A DNA stretch of 31,420 nucleotides, from assembly GCF_000090795.2 (NCBI RefSeq), contig NW_003546308.1:100854-132273 (forward strand). The letters run 5' to 3'. The translations under genes were made by a program, and so were the position numbers. Positions within the stretch are counted from its first letter, which is position 1. Every line of letters begins with the position of its first letter. The stretch comes from Amphimedon queenslandica. Taxonomy: Eukaryota > Porifera > Demospongiae > Haplosclerida > Niphatidae. Below the pieces are notes generated by a model. The model searched no databases and had not been told where the DNA came from. It worked only from the letters and a program-made list of their open reading frames with translations. This document shows positions 12,401 through 20,105 of the stretch, in pieces.

Positions 12401-15400
12401 CATATTGATGTACTTATGCTGTGTAGAAAGTTTGAGCTCATTCCGACTTCAGTTTTTCAAGTTACGGCCATTTTAAGAAAATGTCAAAATTCTGAAAAAT
12501 ACCCAAGGCTATAGCCCATGGTTTTTTTCCAAAAAATGGCCCCGAAATCACCCCAAATTTTTATTTTATTTTCTGATACATATTGATGTCCTTATGCTAT
12601 GCAGAAAGTTTGAGCTCATTCCGACTTCAATTTTTCAAGTTACGGCCATTTTAAGAAAACGTCAAAATTCTGAAAAATACCCAAGGCTATATAGCCCATG
12701 GTTTTTCCATAAGTTGGCTCTGAAATTACCCCCAGTTTCTATTACTTTTTGAGCAGCTACATGTATGTATCACATTTTTAACGTTGAAACGAATTTTTTA
12801 ATATTATTTTATTTTATAGCTACAGTGGGTGGGGCTACAACTACTGGAGGGGGAGGGGCTACAGCAGATGAAGGTACAAGTGCATCATTAGCAGCTACAG
12901 ACTCATCAGAGCAGAAATACATCACGCTAGCCCTTCCAACCGGTACAGGCGGTGAAACACAATACTGTCAAGTACCTGCGGACCCACGAGTACTCTCCGG
13001 GCAATACTCTTACGCAATAATGCCCCAGGGAGACGGAACGTCTCAGATAGTACTAATAGAGAACTCTACCCTAGGGGTGGGTATGAGTGGAGGCTCTGAG
13101 ACGAAGGAAGTGGTTGAGATGGAGGTCCCACCTGCTACTGTTTTTGATAACGAATACGAGGGCCAGCCATTTAAAGTTGACATCACTTTAATGTACGCCG
13201 AGGCGCCCCTGCCTTTTAACACAAAGAAAGAGAATGAAGTTAAGAAAGAGGACGAGAAAGAGAAGGAGAAGCCACTGAAGGAGCTCCTGCAAGAGGTCGA
13301 TAATGGTAAGACTAGCAGTGAGAGAGAATATGATTATTATTTTATTATTTTAAAACAGATCTGACTAATGGTTGGTGGACTATTAGGTCTCCACTTGAAA
13401 TTGATTACTTGCTGCGAAGTCTCACAATGAGGTATTGCCCCTTTCATTAAAATAATAATTAGCATGCACCCATAATTAATGACACGTACATGTACATTTA
13501 CTTTTACACAATATTATATTAATTATTTTTCTTCAGGGGTTATCGAGAGAAAGGTCTTCACAAATTGTTACAAAAGAACAAGGAAAGCATTTGCTCCACC
13601 CTCAAAGCCGGTTTATTGACGACGCCCCCTTTTGAAAACCGAGAAGAAAAACCCGAACCTCAAACAAAGACTGCTGACTCGTCACCTCCTGAAGTTATTG
13701 TTGTTGACAAGGAGCGAGAAGAAGATGAGAAAATGGAAGAGACTTTAAGTAAAAGGACAGAATCTTCTAATAGTATTGAGGAGGTTGAGTCTGATGATAA
13801 CGAGGAGGCAGAGTCACAAAACGAGGTAGTAACAGAATTGCAAGACGACAAAGAGAGAGTGGAGTCACAAGATAATAATAACAAGGAGGCGGAGCCTAAG
13901 AATGATGGTGAAATTGATAAGGAAATGGAATCTGGAAAGGAAGAAAAGATGGAAGAAGGTTTGGAGGCCTTGTCAGTGTCCCCAACCTCTTTCTATCCAT
14001 TGGAAACTGAGAGATTAGCTGAACACATTCTGAAGTACCTCAAGGATATGGAGTCGAGACTGTTTGATGCTCACTTACAAATAAAAGTGTGACAATATTA
14101 GTGTGAATGTTCTATATTATTCTTCTCCTTTTAGGGGATCGTTAAAGCTAACTATCAGAGCCAGTTCCTGACTAGTCCTTCAGAGGAAGGAGGGTCTAAT
14201 GTTAGCCTGCCTCTTATATTTAACAGACTCTTAATGCTCGAGTCTTGTGTGCAGAGACGCTACCTTAAACCACCTTTCAAAGAAAAGTAAGTACCTTTTT
14301 TGAAGTTGTTCAAAAATTTAAAAAAAGCAACCTGTACTAAGGAAAGAATTCTCTCATTTATTTTCCATTTTCTGACACATGTCCTTTTTGCTATGTAGAA
14401 GATTTGAGCTGATTCTGACTTTCCAGAATAATCACATGTACATGTACATATTAATGCTTTTGAGTAACTTATCATAGTAAAGTTTAATCTCTTTTCCATC
14501 CAGGTCTCATGGTAGCAAGAAGACAGAGACAGGAGGAGGAGGAAGAGAAGACAAAGAGAGCTCCTCTCCACCTCCTGAGCCAGTGGCACTAACGAAATGG
14601 AAGACATCAGCAGTTGAAGCTACCTCCTCCTCACAGTTGGCAGTCTGCATCAATCAGTTGGAGAGATGTATTGCATGGGAGAAGAGCCCGATGAAAGTGG
14701 TACGAACATGTACATGTACATACACATAGTACATTTTTAATACTTGGGCTCTTTTGATGTTAACCTTTTCCTTCTAGTTTTGTGTCGTATGTCAGACTGG
14801 TGATAACGAGTCTCTACTCCTTCTCTGTGATCGATGTGATCGTGGTACCCACACTTACTGCTGTAGGCCCAAACTTGACGCTATACCTGACGGCGACTGG
14901 TTCTGTCACAACTGCACTGTCAATGTAAGCGCCTAACATGTTTAACAATACAAGGAATGGGATGATATTTATAATTATCAAACTATTTTGTTCATAATTA
15001 TTTTATTTCAGGCATCACGCAAGATTGCCTGTGGTGTGTGTCAAAGTTCCCGTGGGTCGCTCCTCCATTGCACCCAGTGTCCTAATGTCTTCCATAAGCG
15101 TTGTCTCAACCCTCCCCTCACAAAGTAACCAACAACAACTGTGTCTCTGTGTAATGACTACCTTTAATTATAATCTACCCTAGACTCCCAAGCCTCCCGT
15201 GGGTTTGTATAGAGTGTCGTAGAGAGCAGAGGAGAAAGCCTGGGCGTCCTCGTGGAGCTAAAGACGATTTAATACTCTGCCAGTCGCTTCTGATGGACCT
15301 TGAGGAGCAAGATGATGCCTGGCCCTTCCTGGAGCCTGTGAACCGTAAGAAGATACCCGACTATTATCGGGTCATTAAGAAACCAATGGACTTCCACACT

Positions 15401-16057
15401 GTCAAGCAGAAACTAAGAGAGGGAAAGTAAGCAATGACACACTGTATTGCATATCAATGCTTAGTGCATTGAATTTCATTATTTTTTTAAAATTATTGAT
15501 GTGATTTTTATTTGGTTCTTTTTTCAGGTATCCAAACAAGGAGTCTCTAGCATTAGATGTCAGACTCATATTTGATAACTGTGCATTCTATAATGAAGAC
15601 AATTCACAGGTTAGTCCTGTAGTCCTCTACTGTAGCACACTACAGCATTCTGCTTTGAGTGCTGTCCAGGCTTGATTTTGGAGAGATTTCAAAAATTCAT
15701 AAAAAATCCATTTTTAATTGGAACCAGCTCAAACTTTCTATGCATCATAAAAGTACATGTACATGCATCAGAAAAATTATTAAAATTGAGAATTTTCTAC
15801 TTTTCAATTTTGGCAAAAACTGGCCCAAGACCAATGTATTAGGACTAGTGAATTCTTTATATGCAGGATAATTTTGCATAATTTATTTAAGTATGACTAT
15901 CTTGTATGTTGTGTTTGAGAAAGGTACCTCATTACTGCAGTGTATAAAATAGTTCTTATATTATCTTTATTTACTTCCTTTATAGATTGGTCTAGCTGGC
16001 CACAATATGAGACAGTACTTTGAAAAGAGATGGACTGAAATGATGCTAAATCAATGA
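1890..16057 (+). CDS. BAZ2: BAZ2-type chromatin remodeller subunit (MBD-DDT-WHIM-PHD-PHD-bromodomain), 20 coding exons
   Basis: Exons read from splice signals and frame: 1890-3565, 3698-4512, 5238-5444, 6031-6242, 6470-6970, 7168-7278, 7397-7581, 8225-8345, 9108-9302, 9497-10874, 12820-13305, 13359-13431, 13537-14086, 14135-14286, 14504-14699, 14778-14924, 15012-15124, 15184-15426, 15528-15609, 15986-16057. They total 7515 nt (2504 aa plus stop) with every phase consistent. Order: Pro/Ser/Gly-rich N-terminus, MBD/TAM (about 555-630), AT-hooks (about 640, 805, 1256, 2385), basic coiled coil (about 900-1040), DDT (about 1045-1110), WHIM motifs, Gln/Gly-rich and acidic stretches, two PHD fingers (about 2287-2385), bromodomain (about 2393-2500). 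In vertebrates this family forms NoRC-type complexes with the ISWI ATPase, reading histone tails for silencing. The start is the first ATG after the acceptor at 1877, with an in-frame TAG at 1878. BAZ2A versus BAZ2B cannot be separated; this is probably the pre-duplication form. Confidence 0.93.
3540..3895 (+). other. BAZ2: MBD/TAM domain of BAZ2, split by intron 1
   Basis: The end of exon 1 (RIPLEKG) joins exon 2 (WQRVVRARVAEG...), giving the characteristic PLxxGW start of a methyl-CpG-binding-like TAM domain. It continues with a YVTPCNRRLRTFPEIHRYL core and an FTFSKKVNVG end. The Y-x-P-C-x-R-(x)3-FPE pattern is typical of the BAZ2 TAM. In BAZ2A this domain binds RNA or DNA without strong preference for methyl-CpG; whether the sponge domain does so is inference. 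Confidence 0.88.
3937..4470 (+). other. BAZ2: Two AT-hooks in exon 2
   Basis: RRGRPPKR (about 3943-3966) and RPRGRPKG (about 4444-4467) are canonical GRP-core AT-hooks flanked by Ser/Thr/Pro-rich sequence. Further GRP cores occur in exon 8 (RGRPPKRA, about 8293-8316) and exon 18 (KPGRPRGA, about 15238-15261). The total of four resembles vertebrate BAZ2A. Confidence 0.85.
4513..5237 (+). repeat. BAZ2 intron 2 with a diverged single copy of the 177-bp repeat family
   Basis: There is no coding content. Bases about 4885-5075 resemble one or two diverged units of the satellite in intron 10. They share CTGATACAT, CTTATGTTGTGTAG, AAGTTTGAGCTGATTCCAA and the preceding CTGTACTATAG...GGCCAAATTTTTCC stretch. 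Confidence 0.6.
5445..6030 (+). other. BAZ2 intron 3, with (TTA)n tract
   Basis: No gene is seen. A (TTA)n microsatellite lies at about 5513-5556. The rest is plain AT-rich intron ending at the acceptor TATCAAAG|. Confidence 0.7.
6031..6660 (+). other. BAZ2: Basic coiled-coil region (exons 4-5)
   Basis: This is a highly charged Lys/Arg/Glu/Gln helix of about 130 residues (KKQEEKEKRRQLIQANKARK and similar) interrupted by one intron. It lies directly before the DDT domain, as in BAZ2 proteins. Confidence 0.85.
6697..7278 (+). other. BAZ2: DDT domain
   Basis: LPSHSFADLVMVFEFSHSF is the DDT signature of ISWI-partner proteins. It is followed by a Glu-rich insert (about 6841-6890) and then helices with LILLTMQLVKAAVHDGG and VSEVLRLYLQ. 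DDT/WHIM regions contact ISWI-family ATPases and linker DNA. Confidence 0.85.
6985..7105 (+). repeat. Diverged monomer of the 177-bp repeat in BAZ2 intron 5
   Basis: GTTGTTCAAAAATT, then CTGTACTATAGCATGGGCTC, then GAGAGAATTCT and CCTGATGCAT parallel the copy at about 4900-4990 and the satellite unit of intron 10. Orientation is the same as the host gene. Confidence 0.6.
7397..7581 (+). other. BAZ2: WHIM1-like segment (exon 7)
   Basis: The exon encodes ...LSAVDKIAVLSYLVDELLSS... followed by a LRRNKW stretch. This matches the WHIM/DDT-associated helix pattern (KxAVLxFLxxEL...LRRDKW) of BAZ2 proteins. Further WHIM pieces follow: exon 10 (QDRYTRQYWNLPEMGG, about 9566-9613) and exons 12-13 (NGWWTIRSPLEIDYLLRSL, about 13365-13425). 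Confidence 0.8.
7672..8113. mobile_element. Nonautonomous hAT element with 8-bp target duplication, in BAZ2 intron 7
   Basis: The ends are inverted repeats: TAGGGCTGGGTGATAGTGAT at 7672 and its near-complement ending CTATCACCCAGCCCTA at 8113. Both sides carry the 8-bp duplication ATTGAATA (7664-7671 and 8114-8121). Inside, 7882-7944 on + encodes PATSAPCERVFCIAGQ..., the conserved C-terminal dimerisation signature of hAT transposases (PATSAPSERVFS...AG type). No complete transposase remains, so it is a decayed or deleted copy of 442 bp. Confidence 0.92.
7882..7944 (+). pseudogene. hAT transposase C-terminal remnant
   Basis: Twenty-one codons match the hAT dimerisation core (PATSAPCERVFCIAG). 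The frame closes at a TAA shortly after (about 7954), and no transposase sequence could be followed upstream. It lies inside the 7672-8113 element. Confidence 0.8.
8811..9017. mobile_element. 207-bp MITE with TA flanks, in BAZ2 intron 8
   Basis: The left end, CCGTATAGCGGGTAATTTTG at 8811, is inverted at the right end (CCAAATTTACCCACTATACGG, up to 9017). The arms extend over about 40 bp (GGAGGGGAT / ATCCCCTCC, TTGGCAAA / TTTGCCAAA). TA dinucleotides flank both ends (8809-8810, 9018-9019), as expected for Tc1/mariner-type insertion. No coding sequence. Confidence 0.88.
10925..12750 (+). repeat. 177-bp tandem satellite, about 10 units, in BAZ2 intron 10
   Basis: The landmark CCCATGG recurs at 11099, 11276, 11453, 11630, 11807, 11984, 12161, 12338 and 12515, exactly 177 bp apart each time. 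A final step of 180 bp reaches 12695, and a shortened first unit starts at 10987. Each unit contains GGCTATAGCCCATGG, AATGGCCCC, TTTCTGATACATATTGATGT, AAGTTTGAGCTCATTCCGAC, CAAGTTAC and AAAATTCTGAAAAATACCC. Alternating variants give a 354-bp and partly a 708-bp higher-order period. It fills nearly the whole 1945-bp intron and is non-coding. Confidence 0.97.
14297..14430 (+). repeat. Diverged repeat monomer in BAZ2 intron 14
   Basis: GAAGTTGTTCAAAAATTTAA, then CTGTACTAAGGAAAGAATTC, then TTTTCTGACACATGTCCTTT and GATTTGAGCTGATTCTGACT follow the order of the 177-bp unit, in sense orientation. Confidence 0.55.
14778..15230 (+). other. BAZ2: Tandem PHD fingers of BAZ2 (exons 16, 17 and start of 18)
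   Basis: PHD1 (14778-14924) reads FCVVCQTG, then LLLLCDRCDRGTHTYC, then DWFCHNC. This is a full C4HC3 set and clearly the BAZ2 finger that binds unmodified H3 tails in vertebrates. PHD2 spans 15012-15124 plus the start of exon 18: ACGVC, LLHCTQCPNVFHKRC, PWVCIEC. It also has all eight ligands in C4HC3 order. The two fingers are separated by only a few residues. Confidence 0.85.
15235..16054 (+). other. BAZ2: C-terminal bromodomain of BAZ2
   Basis: This is encoded across exons 18-20. It has the WPF shelf (DAWPFLEPVN), the KKPMDF motif, LDVRLIFDNC and the acetyl-lysine-binding Asn in NCAFYNED, then GLAGHNMRQYFEKRW. The pattern is almost residue-for-residue that of BAZ2B. The protein ends 7 residues later. 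Confidence 0.93.
15675..15835 (-). repeat. Diverged repeat monomer, reverse orientation, in BAZ2 intron 19
   Basis: AACCAGCTCAAACTTTCTAT, then CATCAGAAAAATTATTAAAA and GGCAAAAACTGGCCCAAGAC read as the reverse complement of the family unit. This is the only family member seen antisense to its host gene. Confidence 0.55.
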
Positions 16058-16460
16058 TTCAGTCACTAAATTTACACGTTGCATGCACCGAACTTTCAAC
16101 CTGTACCTATTTTTCATTTTCTAATGCTATTCAATTTATGCATCACTTTAATTTCACGTTTCTGTCAATATTTTTCTTCTTGATTTTATTTTTTTTCCCT
16201 TAGTATTTCTTTCTCTTTCTTCATTTTATCTTATTCAATTCTCATCTTTTGTGTTTAAGTGTCAAAAACATGCACACACACACACACACATACACCTCCA
16301 CTGCATAGTAATTATTAATTTATTAATTTATTCGATAATTTTTTGTTTTTGTATGTATTTCAGTTACAACAAGTCGTTATAACAATAATTACTAGAGACA
16401 GTGGAAACTGATACAATATGCATGTAGATAACTTCATCACTGCAATCTAGAAAACAGATA
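16058..16460 (+). other. BAZ2 3' flank/UTR
   Basis: AT-rich sequence with a short (CA)n run (about 16274-16290). No ORF and no clear AATAAA were seen. The 3' UTR presumably ends in this stretch. Confidence 0.5.
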
Positions 16461-16479
16461 CCGTAGGGCGCCTTTTTTT

Positions 16480-17140
16480 GGTGGTCACTATTTTACGGGA
16501 CGGGACGGGACAGGATACGCAGAAATAACCTATTTTGCGGGACAAGTAGGCGAGCAAAACTGAACCAGCTCAACATGCCTGTAATTTTTCCTTTAAACTG
16601 TAACTATATTTCAGAACCCACTTATGTCTGAAATTTACACAAACTGTAAATGTATAAGCAACCATTATTCTATAATAATCAAGTTATTCATTAATAATTA
16701 TTATTATCCACTCTTAATTGTTATCATCAATTTTTCGCATCTTCATAAGAAACCCAATTGTATTTAGCAATACCGTGCAGTTGATTAATATCTATAGTGT
16801 ATGACAAATTTCATATTGCATGACTACTGGCTGAATATCAGTGAATCAATACCTCAAAATAATAAAGGTCAAAACTGNNNNNNNNNNNNNNNNNNNNNNN
16901 NNNNNNNNNNNNNNNNNNNNNNNNNNNNNNNNNNNNNNNNNNNNNNNNNNNNNNNNNNNNNNNNNNNNNNNNNNNNNNNNNNNNNNNNNNNNNNNTACTG
17001 GTAGTTATTATTGCTGTTTTCTATGATTATAATCATAATAATAATGCCTGCGAATTATGGTCCCGGATTTTAGGCTACGCAGGGCTACGGGACGGGACGT
17101 CCCGTCCTGTCCCGTCCCGTCCCGTAAAATAGTGACCACC
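16480..17140. mobile_element. Inner element with 8-bp target duplication, nested in the outer one
   Basis: The terminal inverted repeats are GGTGGTCACTATTTTACGGG at 16480 and its complement ending GTAAAATAGTGACCACC at 17140. Both are followed inward by GGGAC-type repeats (GGGACGGGACGGGAC / GTCCCGTCCCGTCCC). The 8-bp duplication CTTTTTTT flanks both sides (16472-16479, 17141-17148). That size suggests a hAT-like mobiliser. The centre is partly hidden by the N gap. Confidence 0.85.
16878..16995. other. Assembly gap (118 N)
   Basis: Run of undetermined bases inside the inner transposable element. Protein frames running through it are meaningless. Confidence 1.
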
Positions 17141-17424
17141 CTTTTTTTCGAGGGCTATGAATTTCGTGGATTTTTATTTCGCGGATTTAATTTTCGCGAA
17201 TTTATGCCGTCTGCCATCTTGTACCGTATTGATTTGATTTTCGCGAAAGTAATTTTCGCGAATTTTTAAAAAAAATCGCGAAATTTATAGCCCTCGAAAA
17301 AAGGCGCCCTACGTGCTACGGTATATCTAAACATTGAAAATATAACAGCACAATTCAATAAAGTATACATGTCTATAATATGTAGCTTTTTTATAGGAAT
17401 ACATTGCTATAGGGTAAGGTAATC

Positions 17425-17462
17425 ATAACAGCTGCATTCCTTATAAGGAATGCAGCTGTTAT
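17425..17462. repeat. Perfect 38-bp palindrome just upstream of receptor 1
   Basis: Two 19-bp arms meet without a loop (ATAACAGCTGCATTCCTTA and its exact complement). The palindrome ends 48 bp before the ATG of the first receptor gene. It contains CAGCTG E-box cores in both arms. It could be a regulatory site or a transposon relic. Confidence 0.9.
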
Positions 17463-17510
17463 AGTGAAACCTGGGAGAGCCAGCAGGAGAAGGCGCCAAG
17501 GCGGCGGATT

Positions 17511-18635
17511 ATGTCTAATTTAACCAATGAGAGTTGTATTAACTTTGGCAGCTCCAAGTACAACATAGCCCTAGGTTTAAGGTCTGGCCTATCCTTTCTC
17601 TCGTGTGGTTTCATCTTTTGTATGCTACTCATCATCCTCCTCTTCAAAAAATACAAGTTCTTCTCACAACGTTTACTCTTGTACCTTGCCTTAAGCTGTA
17701 TGCTCAATCTCTTGACAGCTGGACTCAATTTGTATGGGACCAAAGCCTACAACACTACTTCATCATTCATCACTATATACTGTAAGGTTGCTGGCTTTTC
17801 TGAGCAAATTACAATATGGTGGACAATAATGGCTACTTTCTGTATTGTCATTGCTTTATTCATAAAGGCAGTTTGTGGAAGGACTACGAGTCAATTTGAA
17901 TTTGGGTATGTGCTCATTATTTTTGTCTTTCCCCTTATTTTTTCATGGATCCCGTTTTACTACGATGCCTACGGCCCTGACGATATGTTTTGTTGGATAA
18001 GGGAAGTCAATTTGAGCGATTGCAATAATTATTTTAAAATAGGTATGATCCTAAGATACACTCTTTATTATGTTCCTCTCACACTCCTAATGCTATTACT
18101 GGTAGCCTTGTACATCCCTGCTGTCATCATTGCTCATAAAAAGAAGAGCAGATGGTCTGGTAATTTTGACCCCGAAGCCATTGCTATTCGAAGGATGATT
18201 GCCATGGAAATACGCCCACTCATTTACTACCCACTGATTGTGCTGGTAATTAACGTATTTCCACTCCTCAAACAACTCTATGCAACCATCAATGATGCAA
18301 CTTCAAGTGAACATGATGGTCTTAACCACAATTTAACAACTTATTTCACTCTCTCTGTCATTTCGTATGTCATTTACCCGTTTCAAGGGGTTCTGGTAAC
18401 ATTGGCGTTTACGCTGGACCCGGAGACTAGGAAACTCCTCACTTGGAAGAGATTCGTCGCTGCATTCCTTCAGACTTGTTGCTGCAGATCAAGAGGGATT
18501 GTTAGGAGTTATTCAATAGTACATGGTAGAAGTGATTCCCTTAATTACGGCTCAACCAGTCGCGATAGGGCAGCGGTGACTCAAGATGAAAGCTGTGATC
18601 CTGATGGCTTGCATATGAAGTTAAACTGGGAGTAA
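17511..18635 (+). CDS. Seven-TM receptor 1 of the array (cAMP-receptor-like/GPR157-type GPCR)
   Basis: Intronless, 374 aa. The short N-terminus carries two N-glycosylation sites (NLT, NES) and no signal peptide. Seven hydrophobic segments lie at about 25-48, 56-78, 94-118, 131-152, 178-205, 236-258 and 280-305. A Cys at the start of TM3 (YCKVAGFSEQ) and the Cys in loop 2 (YGPDDMFCWIRE) fit the usual GPCR disulfide. TM7 leads into LDPETRKLL, which all array members share in some form, and the tail contains GRSDSLNYG. Fold and loop pattern are closest to the Dictyostelium cAMP-receptor/GPR157 type; ligand unknown. This copy is the most divergent, with a Cys cluster (CCCRS) after helix 8 that could be palmitoylated. 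It has the longest tail of the five. Confidence 0.9.
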   Translation: MSNLTNESCINFGSSKYNIALGLRSGLSFLSCGFIFCMLLIILLFKKYKFFSQRLLLYLALSCMLNLLTAGLNLYGTKAYNTTSSFITIYCKVAGFSEQITIWWTIMATFCIVIALFIKAVCGRTTSQFEFGYVLIIFVFPLIFSWIPFYYDAYGPDDMFCWIREVNLSDCNNYFKIGMILRYTLYYVPLTLLMLLLVALYIPAVIIAHKKKSRWSGNFDPEAIAIRRMIAMEIRPLIYYPLIVLVINVFPLLKQLYATINDATSSEHDGLNHNLTTYFTLSVISYVIYPFQGVLVTLAFTLDPETRKLLTWKRFVAAFLQTCCCRSRGIVRSYSIVHGRSDSLNYGSTSRDRAAVTQDESCDPDGLHMKLNWE

Positions 18636-18984
18636 ACTGTTTACCATTCATCACTATAGCATGTATAGGAAACTGGTAGATCAACACTATTGAGCGCTGC
18701 ACATGCATTATTTTTATTTTGTTTTTTAATTTTTGAGCTCACTCAGAAGCACACAAAATTATGAAAATTGGTGTGGGCATTAAAATTACATGTGTGCTTA
18801 TATGCACATACGTGTATGTGCTTATCTTTAAAATATAAACATAGGAATAGGTTTGATAGTCTATGGTTAAAACAACCATAGAAGCTACTGGTGTGTTACA
18901 AATTAATGAAGTTATTTTAAGTAGATCCCTATATGGTCGTACTGCCCTACTCACTCCACAATAGTCTGCTGCTGAACTGTTGCT
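18636..18984 (+). other. Spacer between receptors 1 and 2
   Basis: AT-rich with no gene; 349 bp must hold the 3' end of receptor 1 and the promoter of receptor 2. No AATAAA was seen. Confidence 0.6.
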
Positions 18985-20043
18985 ATGATGGAGGGTAACA
19001 GCAGTAGTGGTCTGGACTCTAATCTAACTTGTTTCTCTGATTTCGAAGCAACAAAGTACAAAGTTCTGCTAGGACTGAGGGTTGTGCTCTCCTTGATTTC
19101 AGCTTCCTTTCTTGTGTGCATGCTCTTTATTATAATCATCTTTAAAAAGTACGTGTTCTTCACACAGAAACTCATATTGCTACTTGCCACCTGTTCCCTG
19201 GCCTATGATGTTGTCGCATCTATGAATGTTACAGCTCTCACTGCTTACAGGAGTAAGCCCGATCTCTATTACTGCTATGTGATTGGGTTCTTTGAGCAAG
19301 TGGCAACAATGGCTATCATTATGGCTTACTTCATCCTTGCTTTGGATATTTTCCTGAGAGCTGTGCTTGATAAGCAGACAGAGAAACTAAAGCTGCTCTA
19401 TTTAATGTTAGTCCTATCCCCAATCTTATACAGTTGGGTACCATTCATTTTCCTTGCTTATGGCCCTATCGGCGCTGTGTGTTGGATAAGGAACAAAAAC
19501 TTAGAGGATTGCTCTGACTTTCTAATTGGTGATTACATTATGATTGCGATATTTTCCGTCCCTTTTATGACATTACTGGTTACCATAATAGTCCTAATGG
19601 TGATATCACTCTCTTTTGTACGCTGGAAGAAAAAGAAATGGGGAGGACGGAAAGAAGAGAAGAGAATGAGAAGCAAAATGGAGGAAGAGATACGTTCTCT
19701 CATCTATTATCCATTTGTTCTTGTGTTCATTCATACCTTTGGTCTAATAACAAGCCTTTATGATTCATTAGGAGACAAAGACACCATTTATGATGTACTA
19801 ATATTTGTTTCTACTATCATCTATCGCTTTCAAGGGATACTCATTTGCTGTATTTTTGTCCTCGACCCAGAAACAAGGAAGAAATTAAATCGAAAAGAGA
19901 TCGTTGCAGCGTTAAAGAGAATGTGCATGAAAGATGAAGAGGAGAGCATCAGAGATTATAGGGCAGAAGCTGGGCGCAGTGATTCATTGCCTAAGAATAT
20001 GTTTGACTCAATCATATACACACAAAAACTTGAAATACAGTAA
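18985..20043 (+). CDS. Seven-TM receptor 2 of the array
   Basis: Intronless, 352 aa. It starts with two adjacent ATGs. The N-terminus has NSS and NLT glycosylation sites. TM segments lie at about 27-52, 60-83, 98-123, 133-154, 180-207, 234-256 and 264-287. TM3-start Cys (YYCYVIGFFEQ) and loop-2 VCWIRNKNLEDC are present, and TM7 ends in VLDPETRKKL. The third cytoplasmic loop is very basic (RWKKKKWGGRKEEKRMR), as expected for G-protein coupling. The tail has RDYRAEAGRSDSLP, whose RSDSLP core fits a 14-3-3 mode-1 site. Same family as its four neighbours; ligand unknown. Confidence 0.92.
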   Translation: MMEGNSSSGLDSNLTCFSDFEATKYKVLLGLRVVLSLISASFLVCMLFIIIIFKKYVFFTQKLILLLATCSLAYDVVASMNVTALTAYRSKPDLYYCYVIGFFEQVATMAIIMAYFILALDIFLRAVLDKQTEKLKLLYLMLVLSPILYSWVPFIFLAYGPIGAVCWIRNKNLEDCSDFLIGDYIMIAIFSVPFMTLLVTIIVLMVISLSFVRWKKKKWGGRKEEKRMRSKMEEEIRSLIYYPFVLVFIHTFGLITSLYDSLGDKDTIYDVLIFVSTIIYRFQGILICCIFVLDPETRKKLNRKEIVAALKRMCMKDEEESIRDYRAEAGRSDSLPKNMFDSIIYTQKLEIQ

Positions 20044-20105
20044 TAAGCTTAATGTGTGATTACTCTATAATTTTTTCTATAAAATATTCTTAATAATCTG
20101 TTTCC

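Larger units (their letters stand above)
16461..17321. mobile_element. Outer MITE-like element, interrupted by a second element
   Basis: The left end CCGTAGGGCGCC (16461) is inverted at the right (GGCGCCCTACG, then TGCTACGG to 17321), with TA on both outer sides. Removing 16480-17140 restores an inverted repeat in which CGAGGGCTATGAATTTCG (about 17149) pairs with CGAAATTTATAGCCCTCG (about 17279-17296). The interior is rich in TTTCGCG/CGCGAAA. The right end has about 7 extra bases relative to the left. No coding sequence. Confidence 0.75.

Noticed and set aside
10987-12700. CRISPR-like array
   Set aside because: Units are 177 bp and directly adjacent with no unique spacers; this is a satellite in a eukaryotic intron.
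16801-17026. ORFs with runs of X
   Set aside because: They read through the assembly gap in a transposable element.
17459-17743. Minus-strand ORF opposite receptor 1, and similar ones opposite receptors 2-5
   Set aside because: Antisense shadows of conserved TM coding sequence; no independent features.
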